Assembly (NCBI GenBank): GCA_902608795.1
Contig: CACLPI010000005.1
Location: 1 to 64,000, forward strand
Direction: 5' to 3'
Source of the DNA: an uncultured Bacteroidota bacterium
GTDB taxonomy: Bacteria > Bacteroidota > Bacteroidia > Flavobacteriales > Flavobacteriaceae
Length of the DNA stretch: 64,000 nucleotides
Made by a program: the position numbers and the translations under genes. The notes under the pieces are model-generated. The model worked only from the letters and a program-made list of their open reading frames with translations. It had not been told where the DNA came from and searched no databases. Of the stretch, positions 1-8,413 are shown piece by piece. Every line of letters begins with the position of its first letter. Position 1 is the stretch's first letter.

Positions 1-1
1 T

Positions 2-271
2 GATCTTAAAAAGTTAAAATTATTCCTCGCCAAAAATACAAAAAAAATAAGCCCATTAGAGGTTGAAACTGACCATGTAAAGGAATTTGTTTACCATATT
101 TCGAAAGAGGTTAGAGCAAATTCACAATCAAGAATAATTTCCGGGATTAGGAGTTTTTATGATTACTTATTATTTGAAAAATTAATTAAAACTAATCCTC
201 TATCAAATATTGATTCACCTAAATTACAGAGAAAACTTCCAAGTACACTTTCAATTGACGAGATAATCTAA
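2..271 (+). pseudogene. xerD: XerD N-terminal fragment (core-binding domain), cut by frame break
   Basis: Reading frame 2 from the window edge encodes the SAM-like core-binding domain of a XerC/D tyrosine recombinase, including 'SQSRIISGIRSFYDYLL' and 'NPLSNIDSPKLQRKLPSTLS'. It stops at TAA 269-271, just where the family continues into the catalytic domain. That catalytic domain follows in the -1 frame, starting at the ATG that overlaps the stop (TAATG). Slipping back one base, or restoring one base near ATCTAATG, gives 'DEIILMIKNID', which aligns with the family without a gap. The frame is therefore broken by one missing base. It may be a real mutation, a sequencing error or, less likely, a coupled stop-start. 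The 5' end lies outside the window. Confidence 0.75.
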
Positions 272-816
272 TGATTAAGAATATTGATAAGACGAAAAAA
301 GAATCAGAAAGAAACACAGCGATAATTGAAACTTTATATGGATGTGGATTAAGGGTTAGCGAACTGATAGATTTGAAAATTTCTGACTTATATTTTAGCG
401 AAAATTTCATTAAGGTTACAGGTAAAGGAAATAAGCAAAGGTTGGTACCTGTGAGTGATATTAATAAAAGATGTATTAACGACTATTTATTAAATTCTAG
501 GTCAAAAATAAAAATAGTTGAAAAATACTCTGATATTCTTTTTTTAAATAGAAATGGAAGTAAGTTATCTCGGGCTATGATTTTTACAATTGTTAAAAAT
601 CTTTCAAAAAAATCAGAGATAAAGAAGATTACATCTCCTCACACATTTAGACATTCTTTTGCTACTCATCTTTTAGAGAATGGAGCTGATTTAAAAACCA
701 TACAGCAGTTGCTGGGTCATGAAAGTATAACTACTACAGAAATCTACATGCATTTAGACAATAAAGCTTTGGTTAGTGTAATGAATAAATTTCACCCTAG
801 ATCTGAAAACACTTAG
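271..816 (+). CDS. xerD: XerD tyrosine recombinase, catalytic domain ORF
   Basis: This is the catalytic domain of a site-specific tyrosine recombinase of the XerC/XerD type, which resolves chromosome dimers at dif in the septal zone. All catalytic residues are visible: R28 (GCGLRVSEL), K52 (TGKGNKQR), H124-x-x-R127 (SPHTFRHSFATHL), H150 (LLGHES) and the nucleophile Y159 (TTTEIYMH). At 181 aa it is about 110 residues shorter than a complete XerD because the core-binding domain lies in another frame just upstream. The ATG at 271 overlaps the TAA of that fragment, so reinitiation could yield a separate catalytic polypeptide, but an isolated catalytic domain would lack normal DNA clamping. The gene converges on zapA across 314 bp. 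Confidence 0.85.
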   Translation: MIKNIDKTKKESERNTAIIETLYGCGLRVSELIDLKISDLYFSENFIKVTGKGNKQRLVPVSDINKRCINDYLLNSRSKIKIVEKYSDILFLNRNGSKLSRAMIFTIVKNLSKKSEIKKITSPHTFRHSFATHLLENGADLKTIQQLLGHESITTTEIYMHLDNKALVSVMNKFHPRSENT

Positions 817-943
817 CATCATTCAATAAACTAAGTGACTTGTTTTTATTTATAAACCGCAATATAATCGCCCCCAATAAAAAAATCCAATTAATGAGTG
901 AATAATTAAGGTTGTTGATATTTCCATAATTTTAAAATTTTAT
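817..943. other. Intergenic part downstream of xerD, nothing recognised
   Basis: This is the xerD-proximal part of the 314-bp gap between xerD and zapA. I see no open reading frame with family character and no tRNA-like fold. Runs of A and T are common and a short AAGT-G-ACTT hairpin precedes TTTTTATTT near 831-848, too weak to call as a terminator. The other part of the gap holds the RNA candidate listed next. Confidence 0.4.
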
Positions 944-1105
944 AAAAAAACCTACAAAAGCTGTTTTATTAAAACTCCAGTTAAACAGGATTAGGGCTAC
1001 AAGACTGATCAAAAATCTGAATAAAAATTTCAGCACGATTTAACAACCTAAACTCACCCTTTATAATTAATTAGCGTTGAGTTTACAAAAAAAACTAATG
1101 TAGGT
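944..1105 (-). ncRNA. ssrS: Candidate 6S-type regulatory RNA downstream of zapA
   Basis: Read leftward, this interval can fold as one long rod. An outer ACCTACA/TGTAGGT stem (1105-1099 with 956-950) closes it and is followed by seven U. Inside are TAAACTCA/TGAGTTTA (8 bp), CTGAA/TTCAG and CTGTTT/AAACAG hairpins. Length near 160 nt, a closing stem and position next to zapA all fit 6S RNA, which binds RNA polymerase and mimics an open promoter; zapA-ssrS adjacency is known from Escherichia coli. No 6S consensus was tested, and AT-rich DNA folds easily, so the identity is an inference. Its 5' end is about 25 nt after the zapA stop. Confidence 0.45.
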
Positions 1106-1130
1106 AGTTTTATAATATTATTTAAAGAAC

Positions 1131-1418
1131 TTATTTTTTATGATCAAGAATATCTATCATCTTAGACAATCTATCTTCTATGTCATTAATAAATGTTTCT
1201 TCATTCAAAGAACTTTGTTTCTTGCTTGAAGCAATCTGAAGAGCACACATCGCTAAAGCATCTTGCTTATCTCTAACAGAATAATTCTGTTCAAACTTTT
1301 TTATCAAACTATTAATTTGATTGGAGGCAAGCCTCAGCCCTTCTTCTTGAGATGGGTCAATAGTTAAAGGATAAATCCTATTAGCAACCGACAACTTAAT
1401 TTTGAGCTTATCACTCAT
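1131..1418 (-). CDS. zapA: Cell division protein ZapA
   Basis: ZapA is a small cytoplasmic protein that cross-links FtsZ filaments and promotes Z-ring assembly. The 95-aa product starts 'MSDKLKIKLSVANRIYPLTI' and has the family pattern: an N-terminal beta-strand domain, then 'LRLASNQINSLIKKFEQNY' and 'DALAMCALQIA', leading into a C-terminal helix that forms the dimer coiled coil. Length is typical. The start lies 3 bases after the stop of the upstream coiled-coil gene, so the two are surely co-transcribed. Confidence 0.9.
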   Translation of the reverse strand: MSDKLKIKLSVANRIYPLTIDPSQEEGLRLASNQINSLIKKFEQNYSVRDKQDALAMCALQIASSKKQSSLNEETFINDIEDRLSKMIDILDHKK

Positions 1419-1421
1419 TTT

Positions 1422-1712
1422 TTAGTCTGATAATTGAGAAATACATATATCTATTTCTTTAATAAGTGAGTCAATCTCACTTCTTGTTTCATTAATATTA
1501 TTTTCATTACCTGACATGGTATTTGCTATTTTTAATGCCTTAAATCTATTATCAAGTAATCTATATTCTGTATTCAATTCATTCTTTTCATTAGTCAAGA
1601 TTTTATTCTTGTCTAGTAAAACTTTTTTTTCATTCTTCAACTTTGAAAGCTCGGCTAAACTAGACTCAACTTTTTTTTCTAAATCAAACAGCAAATCCTG
1701 AATTTTTTTCAC
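1422..1712 (-). CDS. Small coiled-coil protein, ZapB-like, paired with zapA
   Basis: The 96-aa product is almost entirely predicted coiled coil, with heptads of Leu/Ile and many Lys, Glu and Asn ('LFDLEKKVESSLAELSKLKN', 'NRFKALKIAN'). It has no signal peptide or membrane segment. In Bacteroidota a short coiled-coil gene commonly sits before zapA. The resemblance to ZapB, a coiled-coil partner of ZapA in other bacteria, is one of architecture and neighbourhood rather than a specific motif. It is first in a two-gene unit with zapA, and a promoter box lies about 20 bases upstream. Function is inferred from context only. Confidence 0.75.
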   Translation of the reverse strand: MKKIQDLLFDLEKKVESSLAELSKLKNEKKVLLDKNKILTNEKNELNTEYRLLDNRFKALKIANTMSGNENNINETRSEIDSLIKEIDICISQLSD

Positions 1713-1731
1713 GTCTTAAATACTATTCTCA

Positions 1732-1739
1732 CAAATTTA
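1732..1739 (-). promoter_or_regulatory. Promoter -7 box for the zapA operon
   Basis: Leftward TAAATTTG matches the Bacteroidota -7 consensus TAnnTTTG exactly and would start transcription about 13 bases before the ATG at 1712. No clear TTTG -33 element is present at the usual spacing. Confidence 0.45.
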
Positions 1740-1803
1740 ACATTCAATTTTAAATTTTCTGAGTTTTTCATTTATTAATTACAATTATATGTTATTTTAG
1801 ATT

Positions 1804-3501
1804 TTGATGAGATATTATTTATTGACAATATTCTTTCTGTTAAATTCAATAATATATTCCCAAAACTCTGGAGACTATCCGCTTGATATACCAATAATTC
1901 TTTCAGGTACTTTTGCTGAGTTGAGGCCAAACCATTTTCATGCAGGAATTGATATAAAAACAAAAGGGTCAGAGGGATTTAGTGTATATTCAATAGGAAA
2001 TGGTTATGTGAGCAGAATCCAGATCACTCATGGTGGTTATGGAAAAGCAGTATATATCAAACATGATAATGGTCAATCATCTGTTTATGCACATCTAAAA
2101 AAGTATTCGCCTAAAATTGAAAAAATTGTAAAAGATATTCAATATTCTAACGAGTCTTACACTTTGAGGTTCTATCCAAAAGAAAATGAAATTAAAATTT
2201 CTGAAAAGGAGTTAATCGGCTACAGCGGTAATACAGGAAGAAGTTATGGTCCACACTTACATTATGAGCTTCGAGATAATAAAGACAGACCGATAAATCC
2301 ATTGGAATATAAAAACTACACTATTTTGGATACAATACCGCCTGTAGTACTTGGTTTACATTACAAAGAAATACCAGAAAATTCAATTAGCGGTTCAAAC
2401 TCAAGCTTTAAAAATCTAAAAATTAGAAAGATTTCTAATAATCTATTTATTTCTGACACCCTTAATACAAGTGGCTTGATAGGATTTGGTGTAAACTCAT
2501 ATGATAGAATGAATAATACGTGGAATAAAATGGGTTTATCTGAAATTAAAGCAAACTTAGATGGTGAAGAAGTTTTTGATATGAATTTGAATTCATTTTC
2601 TTATGATGAATGGAGACATATTAACACGTTTATTGATTATGCTTCATACAAGAATAAAAAAATTAGAATACAGAAACTTTATATTGAAGACTATAATCCT
2701 TTAAATATGTATAATAGATCTCTTGGAAATGGACTTATAAATATATATCATCAGGATAAAGTTTACTTATATGCTATTCGTCTATTTGATTACAATAAAA
2801 ATTACACTGAAATCTTGGTTCCTATACGTTGGAAAGAAAAAACAAATTATAGAACCAATGGGTTAGAATCTGATAATATTTATTCTATCAATAAGGATAG
2901 TGTATACAATTTATTATTTGCTAGTTCATCAATTAAATTAAGTAATAATACTTTCTACACCGATAAAGAAATTGAAATTATTGAAAGAGATAATATTTTA
3001 TCAATCGATGAAGATTCAATACCTGTACTTAAAGAAATAACAATTAAATTTAATACAGACCGTTATAATGATTCGTTAGTAAACAAAACTTATATTGCCA
3101 AGCTTGAGAATGAAGATAAATCATCTTTTGTTTCTAATAAATTAAAAAATGGTAAACTAACAGCTGATATTAAACTTTTGGGTGATTATATGATTAAAGT
3201 TGATTCAATTCCGCCTAGTATAAATTTAATTGATGTGTTAGATGATCAGTGGATTTCAAACAGGGATAAATTGCAAATAATAATAAATGATAAAAGTTCA
3301 GGAATAAGCTCTTACAGAGGTACATTGAATGACAAGTGGATTCTTTTAGAATATAACCCTATAAAAGGAATTTTAACATATGATTTTAATGATAACATTA
3401 ATAATTCTGAAACTAAAAATATATTAAAAGTGAATGTTACAGATAATGTTGGGAATACTAAATATTTAGAAAAAGTTTTTTTTAGAACAGTAAAAAAATG
3501 A
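1804..3501 (+). CDS. Secreted M23 family metallopeptidase
   Basis: This is a LytM/M23 zinc endopeptidase that cuts peptide cross-links in peptidoglycan. A signal peptide covers about residues 1-19 (hydrophobic run ending IIYSQ). The catalytic domain at about 30-165 shows the zinc motif H46-x3-D50 (HFHAGID) and the H151-x-H153 pair (GPHLHYEL), so it should be active. The 400 residues after it carry no domain I recognise; they look like beta-sandwich or Ig-like segments ('DSIPPSINLIDV', 'VNVTDNVGNTKYL'). It overlaps the following TonB-dependent receptor by 4 bases (ATGA), so both are probably translated together. It may be an envelope-remodelling enzyme that helps large outer-membrane proteins insert, or it may act as a hydrolase of other cells' walls. 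Confidence 0.88.
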   Translation: MMRYYLLTIFFLLNSIIYSQNSGDYPLDIPIILSGTFAELRPNHFHAGIDIKTKGSEGFSVYSIGNGYVSRIQITHGGYGKAVYIKHDNGQSSVYAHLKKYSPKIEKIVKDIQYSNESYTLRFYPKENEIKISEKELIGYSGNTGRSYGPHLHYELRDNKDRPINPLEYKNYTILDTIPPVVLGLHYKEIPENSISGSNSSFKNLKIRKISNNLFISDTLNTSGLIGFGVNSYDRMNNTWNKMGLSEIKANLDGEEVFDMNLNSFSYDEWRHINTFIDYASYKNKKIRIQKLYIEDYNPLNMYNRSLGNGLINIYHQDKVYLYAIRLFDYNKNYTEILVPIRWKEKTNYRTNGLESDNIYSINKDSVYNLLFASSSIKLSNNTFYTDKEIEIIERDNILSIDEDSIPVLKEITIKFNTDRYNDSLVNKTYIAKLENEDKSSFVSNKLKNGKLTADIKLLGDYMIKVDSIPPSINLIDVLDDQWISNRDKLQIIINDKSSGISSYRGTLNDKWILLEYNPIKGILTYDFNDNINNSETKNILKVNVTDNVGNTKYLEKVFFRTVKK

Positions 3502-5942
3502 AAAATTTTGTACTCATTTTATTTTGTCTTGTGCCCTTTTGTTTTTTTTCACAAGATGCTATTATTACAGGTTTGATATTAGATGAAGAAAATTTTCCAA
3601 TAAAAGATGTTAATATTCAATTTGATAAAAAAGGCTCAATCAGTGATGTTAATGGATATTACAAAATTGAAGTTGAGTCAGGTAAAAATATCAATATTGT
3701 ATTTACTCACATAAATCACAAAAGACTTCAAATTACGGCTAACTTATCTAAAAATGAAATACTTGAATTTAATCCAGTTTTGAGTACCAAGTTTGAACAA
3801 ATCTCAGAAGTTATTTTGAATACAACAAAAAGAGAAGATTTAAAATCTATTCAAAACATATCTCCTGAAAAACTAAGAGATATTAAAGGGGTTCAGCCTG
3901 GAATTGAAAATATTTTAAAAACTCTTCCTGGAGTAAGTATTAATAATGAAATGAGCACACAATACTCTGTTAGAGGCGGAAACTTTGATGAAAATCTTGT
4001 ATATGTAAATGGTATTGAAATTTACAGGCCTTTTTTGATAAGATCTGGTCAACAAGAAGGTCTAAGTTTTGTTAATTCAGAAATGACCGATGATGTAAAA
4101 TTTTCCTCTGGTGGATTTGAAGCGAAATATGGGGATAAGATGTCATCCGTTTTGGATATTAAATATAAATCTCCAGATTCAAATCAGTATAGAATTAATA
4201 CTAGTTTTTTAGGTGGTAGCTTTACTTCTGAAAATGTTTCAAAAGATAAAAATATTTCAAATATACTTGGGGTAAGATATAGAGACAATAGCTTATTAGT
4301 CAATTCAAAAGAAACAAACTCAAAATTTAAGCCTTCATTTTTTGATTTACAAAACCATCTAAGAATGTCGATTAATCCAAGACTTAGTATATCGACTCTA
4401 ACAAATTTCTCATTAAATAGATACAATTTTAAGCCTCTTAATAGACAAACTAATTTTGGAACACTTGATGATCCACTAGCATTAATAATATTTTATGACG
4501 GAGAAGAAAAAGATAGATATGCTACTTTTTTTAACTCAATTTCTGTTGATTATAAACCAAATCAACGTGATACATATATAATAAACTCATCATTTTATAA
4601 CACAACTGAAAAAGAGTATTTTGACATACTCGCACAATACAACCTTGCAGATGTGAATACTAATATTGGCAGTGAGGATCTAGGAGAAGTAGAATTTAGT
4701 CAGGGAGTTGGAAGTCAGCTAAATCATGCTAGAAATGATTTAAATGCTCAAATTTTTAATATTGAGTCTAAACTTAAATTAATAAGAAAGAAAAACGAAT
4801 TCAATTTCTCGTTTAAATTCACAAAAGAAAATATAAGTGATAGAATTGTTGAATGGGAAGTTATTGATTCTGCTGGTTATTTCATTGACCCACCTTTCAT
4901 TACTAATATCTCTGAACAACCTTATGAAGCTAATGAAGGGCCAATAGTACCATTTCAGAATATTCGATCTACAATTGACACTTCAATAGAAAGAATCCAA
5001 TTTTATTCCCAATGGGAAAGTGAAAGCTATATAAATAACAATAAAATTTATTACAACCTGGGTATCAGAGCACACAATTGGTCGTTAAATTCTAGCGAAG
5101 ATTGGTCAAATGATGTTAAGAATAAAATAGTGATAAGCCCAAGATTTCAAATTGGATATGTGCCAAGCTGGAATCCAAAAATGATTTTCAATTTAAAATA
5201 TGGTGTATATCACCAACCTCCATTCTACAAAGAACTGAGAAATTTTTCTGGTGAAATCAACCCCTCATTAAGAGCTCAAAAATCAACACATTATGTGTTA
5301 TCAAACGAATATAAGTTTGATTTATGGAATAGGTCTTTTAGGTTAAACTCAGAACTGTATTATAAGGATTTAGATGATTTAAATACATACACTATAGATA
5401 ATGTAAGAATTAGGTATGTGGCTAATAATAATGCTTTTGGATACGCCTACGGGTTAGATTTAAGGTTAAACGGAGAGTTTGTTAAAGGAACCGAATCATG
5501 GTTTAGTTTTGGATACTTAAAAACTGAAGAAAATATTGATGATAGAGGTTATATATCCAGACCAACTGACCAAAGATTAAAATTTGGAATTTTATTCCAA
5601 GATTATGTTCCTAATATGCCTAATTTAAAGATGTTTATTAATCTGATATACAATACTGGATTACCAGGAGGATCTCCAAGCTATGCTGACCCTTATGAAT
5701 ATCAAAACAGATTGCCAGATTATAAAAGAGCCGATATAGGAATTATGTATTTGATTGAGGATGCTAAAAAACTTTTTAACGTTGAGGAAGTCTCAATTGG
5801 AATGGAGATATTTAATATGTTTAACATACAAAATACAATTACAAATACATGGGTGAGAGATGTTTACTCAAAAAGACAATACAGTATTCCAAACTATCTT
5901 AGCCCAAGAATATTTAATCTTAACATGGATATTAAATTCTAA
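3498..5942 (+). CDS. TonB-dependent outer-membrane receptor with CarboxypepD_reg-like domain
   Basis: This 814-aa protein has a signal peptide (1-18), a CarboxypepD_reg-like beta-sandwich at about 22-95 ('AIITGLILDEENFPIKDVNI'), a plug domain at about 120-220 ('LKTLPGVSINNEMSTQYSVR') and a beta barrel to the C-terminus ending in an aromatic-rich strand (NLNMDIKF). Such receptors import a large ligand across the outer membrane using TonB energy. No SusD partner is adjacent, so polysaccharide uptake is not indicated and the substrate is unknown. It overlaps the upstream M23 peptidase by 4 bases and converges on the cysteine desulfurase with a 4-base 3' overlap. Confidence 0.92.
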   Translation: MKNFVLILFCLVPFCFFSQDAIITGLILDEENFPIKDVNIQFDKKGSISDVNGYYKIEVESGKNINIVFTHINHKRLQITANLSKNEILEFNPVLSTKFEQISEVILNTTKREDLKSIQNISPEKLRDIKGVQPGIENILKTLPGVSINNEMSTQYSVRGGNFDENLVYVNGIEIYRPFLIRSGQQEGLSFVNSEMTDDVKFSSGGFEAKYGDKMSSVLDIKYKSPDSNQYRINTSFLGGSFTSENVSKDKNISNILGVRYRDNSLLVNSKETNSKFKPSFFDLQNHLRMSINPRLSISTLTNFSLNRYNFKPLNRQTNFGTLDDPLALIIFYDGEEKDRYATFFNSISVDYKPNQRDTYIINSSFYNTTEKEYFDILAQYNLADVNTNIGSEDLGEVEFSQGVGSQLNHARNDLNAQIFNIESKLKLIRKKNEFNFSFKFTKENISDRIVEWEVIDSAGYFIDPPFITNISEQPYEANEGPIVPFQNIRSTIDTSIERIQFYSQWESESYINNNKIYYNLGIRAHNWSLNSSEDWSNDVKNKIVISPRFQIGYVPSWNPKMIFNLKYGVYHQPPFYKELRNFSGEINPSLRAQKSTHYVLSNEYKFDLWNRSFRLNSELYYKDLDDLNTYTIDNVRIRYVANNNAFGYAYGLDLRLNGEFVKGTESWFSFGYLKTEENIDDRGYISRPTDQRLKFGILFQDYVPNMPNLKMFINLIYNTGLPGGSPSYADPYEYQNRLPDYKRADIGIMYLIEDAKKLFNVEEVSIGMEIFNMFNIQNTITNTWVRDVYSKRQYSIPNYLSPRIFNLNMDIKF

Positions 5943-7084
5943 TTCATCAAATCATTAATTTGATCGATTACAAAGTCAAGCTCATCCTTTGTATTATAAA
6001 TACTAAATGAAAATCTTAGAGATACCTTCTTGTTTTCTTCTTTATTTTGTATTTCTTTAAGAACATGTGAACCTGTGTCGCTCCCACTCTGACAAGCACT
6101 TCCTGTGGAGCAGGCAATTCCTTTCATATCTAATTTAAACATAAACAATCCACCAATCTCACGCTCTATTGGTAATAATATATTAACCAATGTGTAAGTT
6201 GAATTATTCAAATCTTCACATAGACCATTGAATTTAACATTTTTCACCTTCTTTTTTAGTTGTGAAATAAAGTAAGTTTTTAAATCAGTTATATATTCTT
6301 TTTCAGATTTGAGATTTTTAGTTGAAATTTTTAAAGCCTGTGACATCCCAACAATATTATGAACTGACTCAGTTCCTGCTCTGAGCCCCTTTTCCTGCAT
6401 CCCCCCTGTAATATATGATCCAAGGTTTGAATTTTTTCTTACGAATGCAAATCCAACACCCTTGGGGCCATGAAATTTATGAGCACTTGCAACAAAAAAA
6501 TCAACTTTTATATTTTCAAAATCTAAATCATAATGTCCAACAGATTGAACCGTATCACTGTGAAATAAGGAATTATATTTTTGACAAATTTCAGAAACCA
6601 ATTGAATATCAGTGATATTTCCAATTTCATTGTTTATGTGCATTAAGCTTACCAGAGATTTTTCATCAGATCTTTTTAATATTTCTTCTAAATCTTTTAA
6701 ATCAACATGCCCTGATTCTGATACCTTTACATATGAAATGTTAATATTATTTGATCTGATAAGATCATCAATAGTATGAGTTACAGCATGATGTTCAATT
6801 TTTGTTGTAATTACATGAGAAACACCTAGATTGTTTACACAATTTCTGATAATCATATTATCAGCTTCTGTACCGCCAGAAGTAAATATTATTTCAGATG
6901 ATTTTACATTTAAAATATCTGCAATTTCTTTTCTTGATAATTCAATTAAAGATTTAGATGATCTACCACAACTATGTGTAGATGAAGGGTTTCCGTATTC
7001 ATTTTTAATGATAGATGAAATTACGCTAATCACCTCTTTTCTCACCTTTGTAGTAGCGGCATTGTCAAGATAAATTGTAGACAT
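5939..7084 (-). CDS. Cysteine desulfurase (IscS/NifS family)
   Basis: This PLP-dependent enzyme removes sulfur from cysteine as a persulfide for Fe-S clusters and tRNA thiolation. The PLP lysine is K203 in 'SAHKFHGPKG', and the persulfide cysteine is C331 in 'CSTGSACQSG', the class I (IscS-like) loop. N-terminal 'YLDNAATTKV' and 'GNPSSTH' are standard. At 381 aa the length is normal, slightly short at the C-terminus compared with E. coli IscS. It lies 34 bases after rocD, so the two may share a transcript. No iscU or other isc gene is adjacent, so the symbol is left open between iscS and nifS-like paralogues. Confidence 0.92.
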   Translation of the reverse strand: MSTIYLDNAATTKVRKEVISVISSIIKNEYGNPSSTHSCGRSSKSLIELSRKEIADILNVKSSEIIFTSGGTEADNMIIRNCVNNLGVSHVITTKIEHHAVTHTIDDLIRSNNINISYVKVSESGHVDLKDLEEILKRSDEKSLVSLMHINNEIGNITDIQLVSEICQKYNSLFHSDTVQSVGHYDLDFENIKVDFFVASAHKFHGPKGVGFAFVRKNSNLGSYITGGMQEKGLRAGTESVHNIVGMSQALKISTKNLKSEKEYITDLKTYFISQLKKKVKNVKFNGLCEDLNNSTYTLVNILLPIEREIGGLFMFKLDMKGIACSTGSACQSGSDTGSHVLKEIQNKEENKKVSLRFSFSIYNTKDELDFVIDQINDLMN

Positions 7085-7118
7085 ATCGAATGGTTGGATA
7101 TACTAATTTATTAAATTA

Positions 7119-8342
7119 TTATTCAAAATCTTTAAGAGAGGATATAATTATATCAATACAATTGTTTAGCTGTTCCTCATTAATAATCAAAGGAGGTGCA
7201 AATCTGATTATATTACCATGTGTAGGTTTAGCAAGTAATCCATTTTGAGCCATTTTTAAACATATATTCCAAGCAATATCACTATTCTCTTCATCATTTA
7301 TTATAATAGCATTTAACAATCCTTTTCCTCTAATTTTTTCGACAATTTTGCTTCCTCTAATGTAAGATTGAAGCTTTTCTCTAAAAATAACACCCATTTT
7401 ATCTGCATTTTCAGCTAATTTCTCGTCTTTAATAACGTCCAATGCAGCCATAGCCACTTCACAAGCGACTGGATTACCGCCAAAGGTAGAACCATGTTCA
7501 CCAGGTTTAATTGTAAGCATGACTTCATTAGACGCTAATATTGCAGAAACTGGAAATACACCACCAGACAGAGCCTTTCCTAAAATTAATATGTCAGGCT
7601 TGAATCCGTGATGTTCACAGCAAAGCATTTTCCCTGTTCTGCCAATACCAGTTTGAACTTCATCTGCAATAAATAAAACATTTGATTCTTTACACAAATC
7701 ATATGCTTTCTTTAAATAATCATCGTCAGGAACTACAACGCCAGCTTCTCCTTGAATTGGTTCAACCATAAACGCAACTACATTTTGATCTTTTAAAGAA
7801 TCTTTAAGTGATTCTATATCATTATAAGGAATAATTTCATAACCTGGCATAAACGGACCAAAACCATTAGTGCTACTAGGATCAGTTGAAGAGGATATTG
7901 CCCCTAAGGTTCTACCCCAAAAATTTCCTTCAACAAAAATAATTTTTGCGGAATCATTAGCAACCTTTTTAACTTCATAACCCCATTTTCTTGCTAATTT
8001 AACCGCAGTTTCACCACCCTCTACTCCGGTATTCATTGGCAATACTTTATCATATCCAAAAAATTCAGTAATAAATTTCTCATATTGACCTAAAATATTA
8101 TTATGAAATGCTCTTGATGTTAAGGTTAGTTTATTTGACTGATTAACTAGTGCAGAGATTATCTTAGGATGACAATGTCCTTGATTAACTGCTGAATAGG
8201 CAGATAAAAAATCATAATACTTCTTCCCTTCTACGTCCCATAAAAAAACTCCTTCACCTTTTTCCAAAACAACAGGAAGCGGATGATAATTATGCGCACC
8301 ATACTTATACTCTAGATCAATTATGCTTTTTGAAGTTAACAT
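7119..8342 (-). CDS. rocD: Ornithine--oxo-acid aminotransferase
   Basis: This class III aminotransferase converts ornithine and 2-oxoglutarate to glutamate semialdehyde and glutamate, linking arginine breakdown to proline and glutamate. The ornithine-specific signature '[20 protein letters not shown]' is present, as are '[14 protein letters not shown]' and the PLP lysine K256 in '[14 protein letters not shown]'. At 407 aa the length is typical and the gene is complete. A good -7 box lies upstream, and the cysteine desulfurase follows on the same strand. Confidence 0.94.
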   Translation of the reverse strand: MLTSKSIIDLEYKYGAHNYHPLPVVLEKGEGVFLWDVEGKKYYDFLSAYSAVNQGHCHPKIISALVNQSNKLTLTSRAFHNNILGQYEKFITEFFGYDKVLPMNTGVEGGETAVKLARKWGYEVKKVANDSAKIIFVEGNFWGRTLGAISSSTDPSSTNGFGPFMPGYEIIPYNDIESLKDSLKDQNVVAFMVEPIQGEAGVVVPDDDYLKKAYDLCKESNVLFIADEVQTGIGRTGKMLCCEHHGFKPDILILGKALSGGVFPVSAILASNEVMLTIKPGEHGSTFGGNPVACEVAMAALDVIKDEKLAENADKMGVIFREKLQSYIRGSKIVEKIRGKGLLNAIIINDEENSDIAWNICLKMAQNGLLAKPTHGNIIRFAPPLIINEEQLNNCIDIIISSLKDFE

Positions 8343-8374
8343 TGTATTAATTTTTTACTAGTTCTATTTTAGTC

Positions 8375-8382
8375 CAAATTTA
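8375..8382 (-). promoter_or_regulatory. Promoter -7 box for rocD
   Basis: Leftward TAAATTTG, an exact TAnnTTTG box, would start transcription about 25 bases before the rocD ATG. It lies in the 71-bp gap shared with the divergent rlmD. Confidence 0.45.
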
Positions 8383-8413
8383 ATGAATTATATTTAGTGA
8401 TAATTAGTTTAGA

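Noticed and set aside
4184-4426. Reverse-strand 80-aa ORF in the TonB-dependent receptor
   Set aside because: Antisense shadow of a clear coding gene; no matching family sequence.
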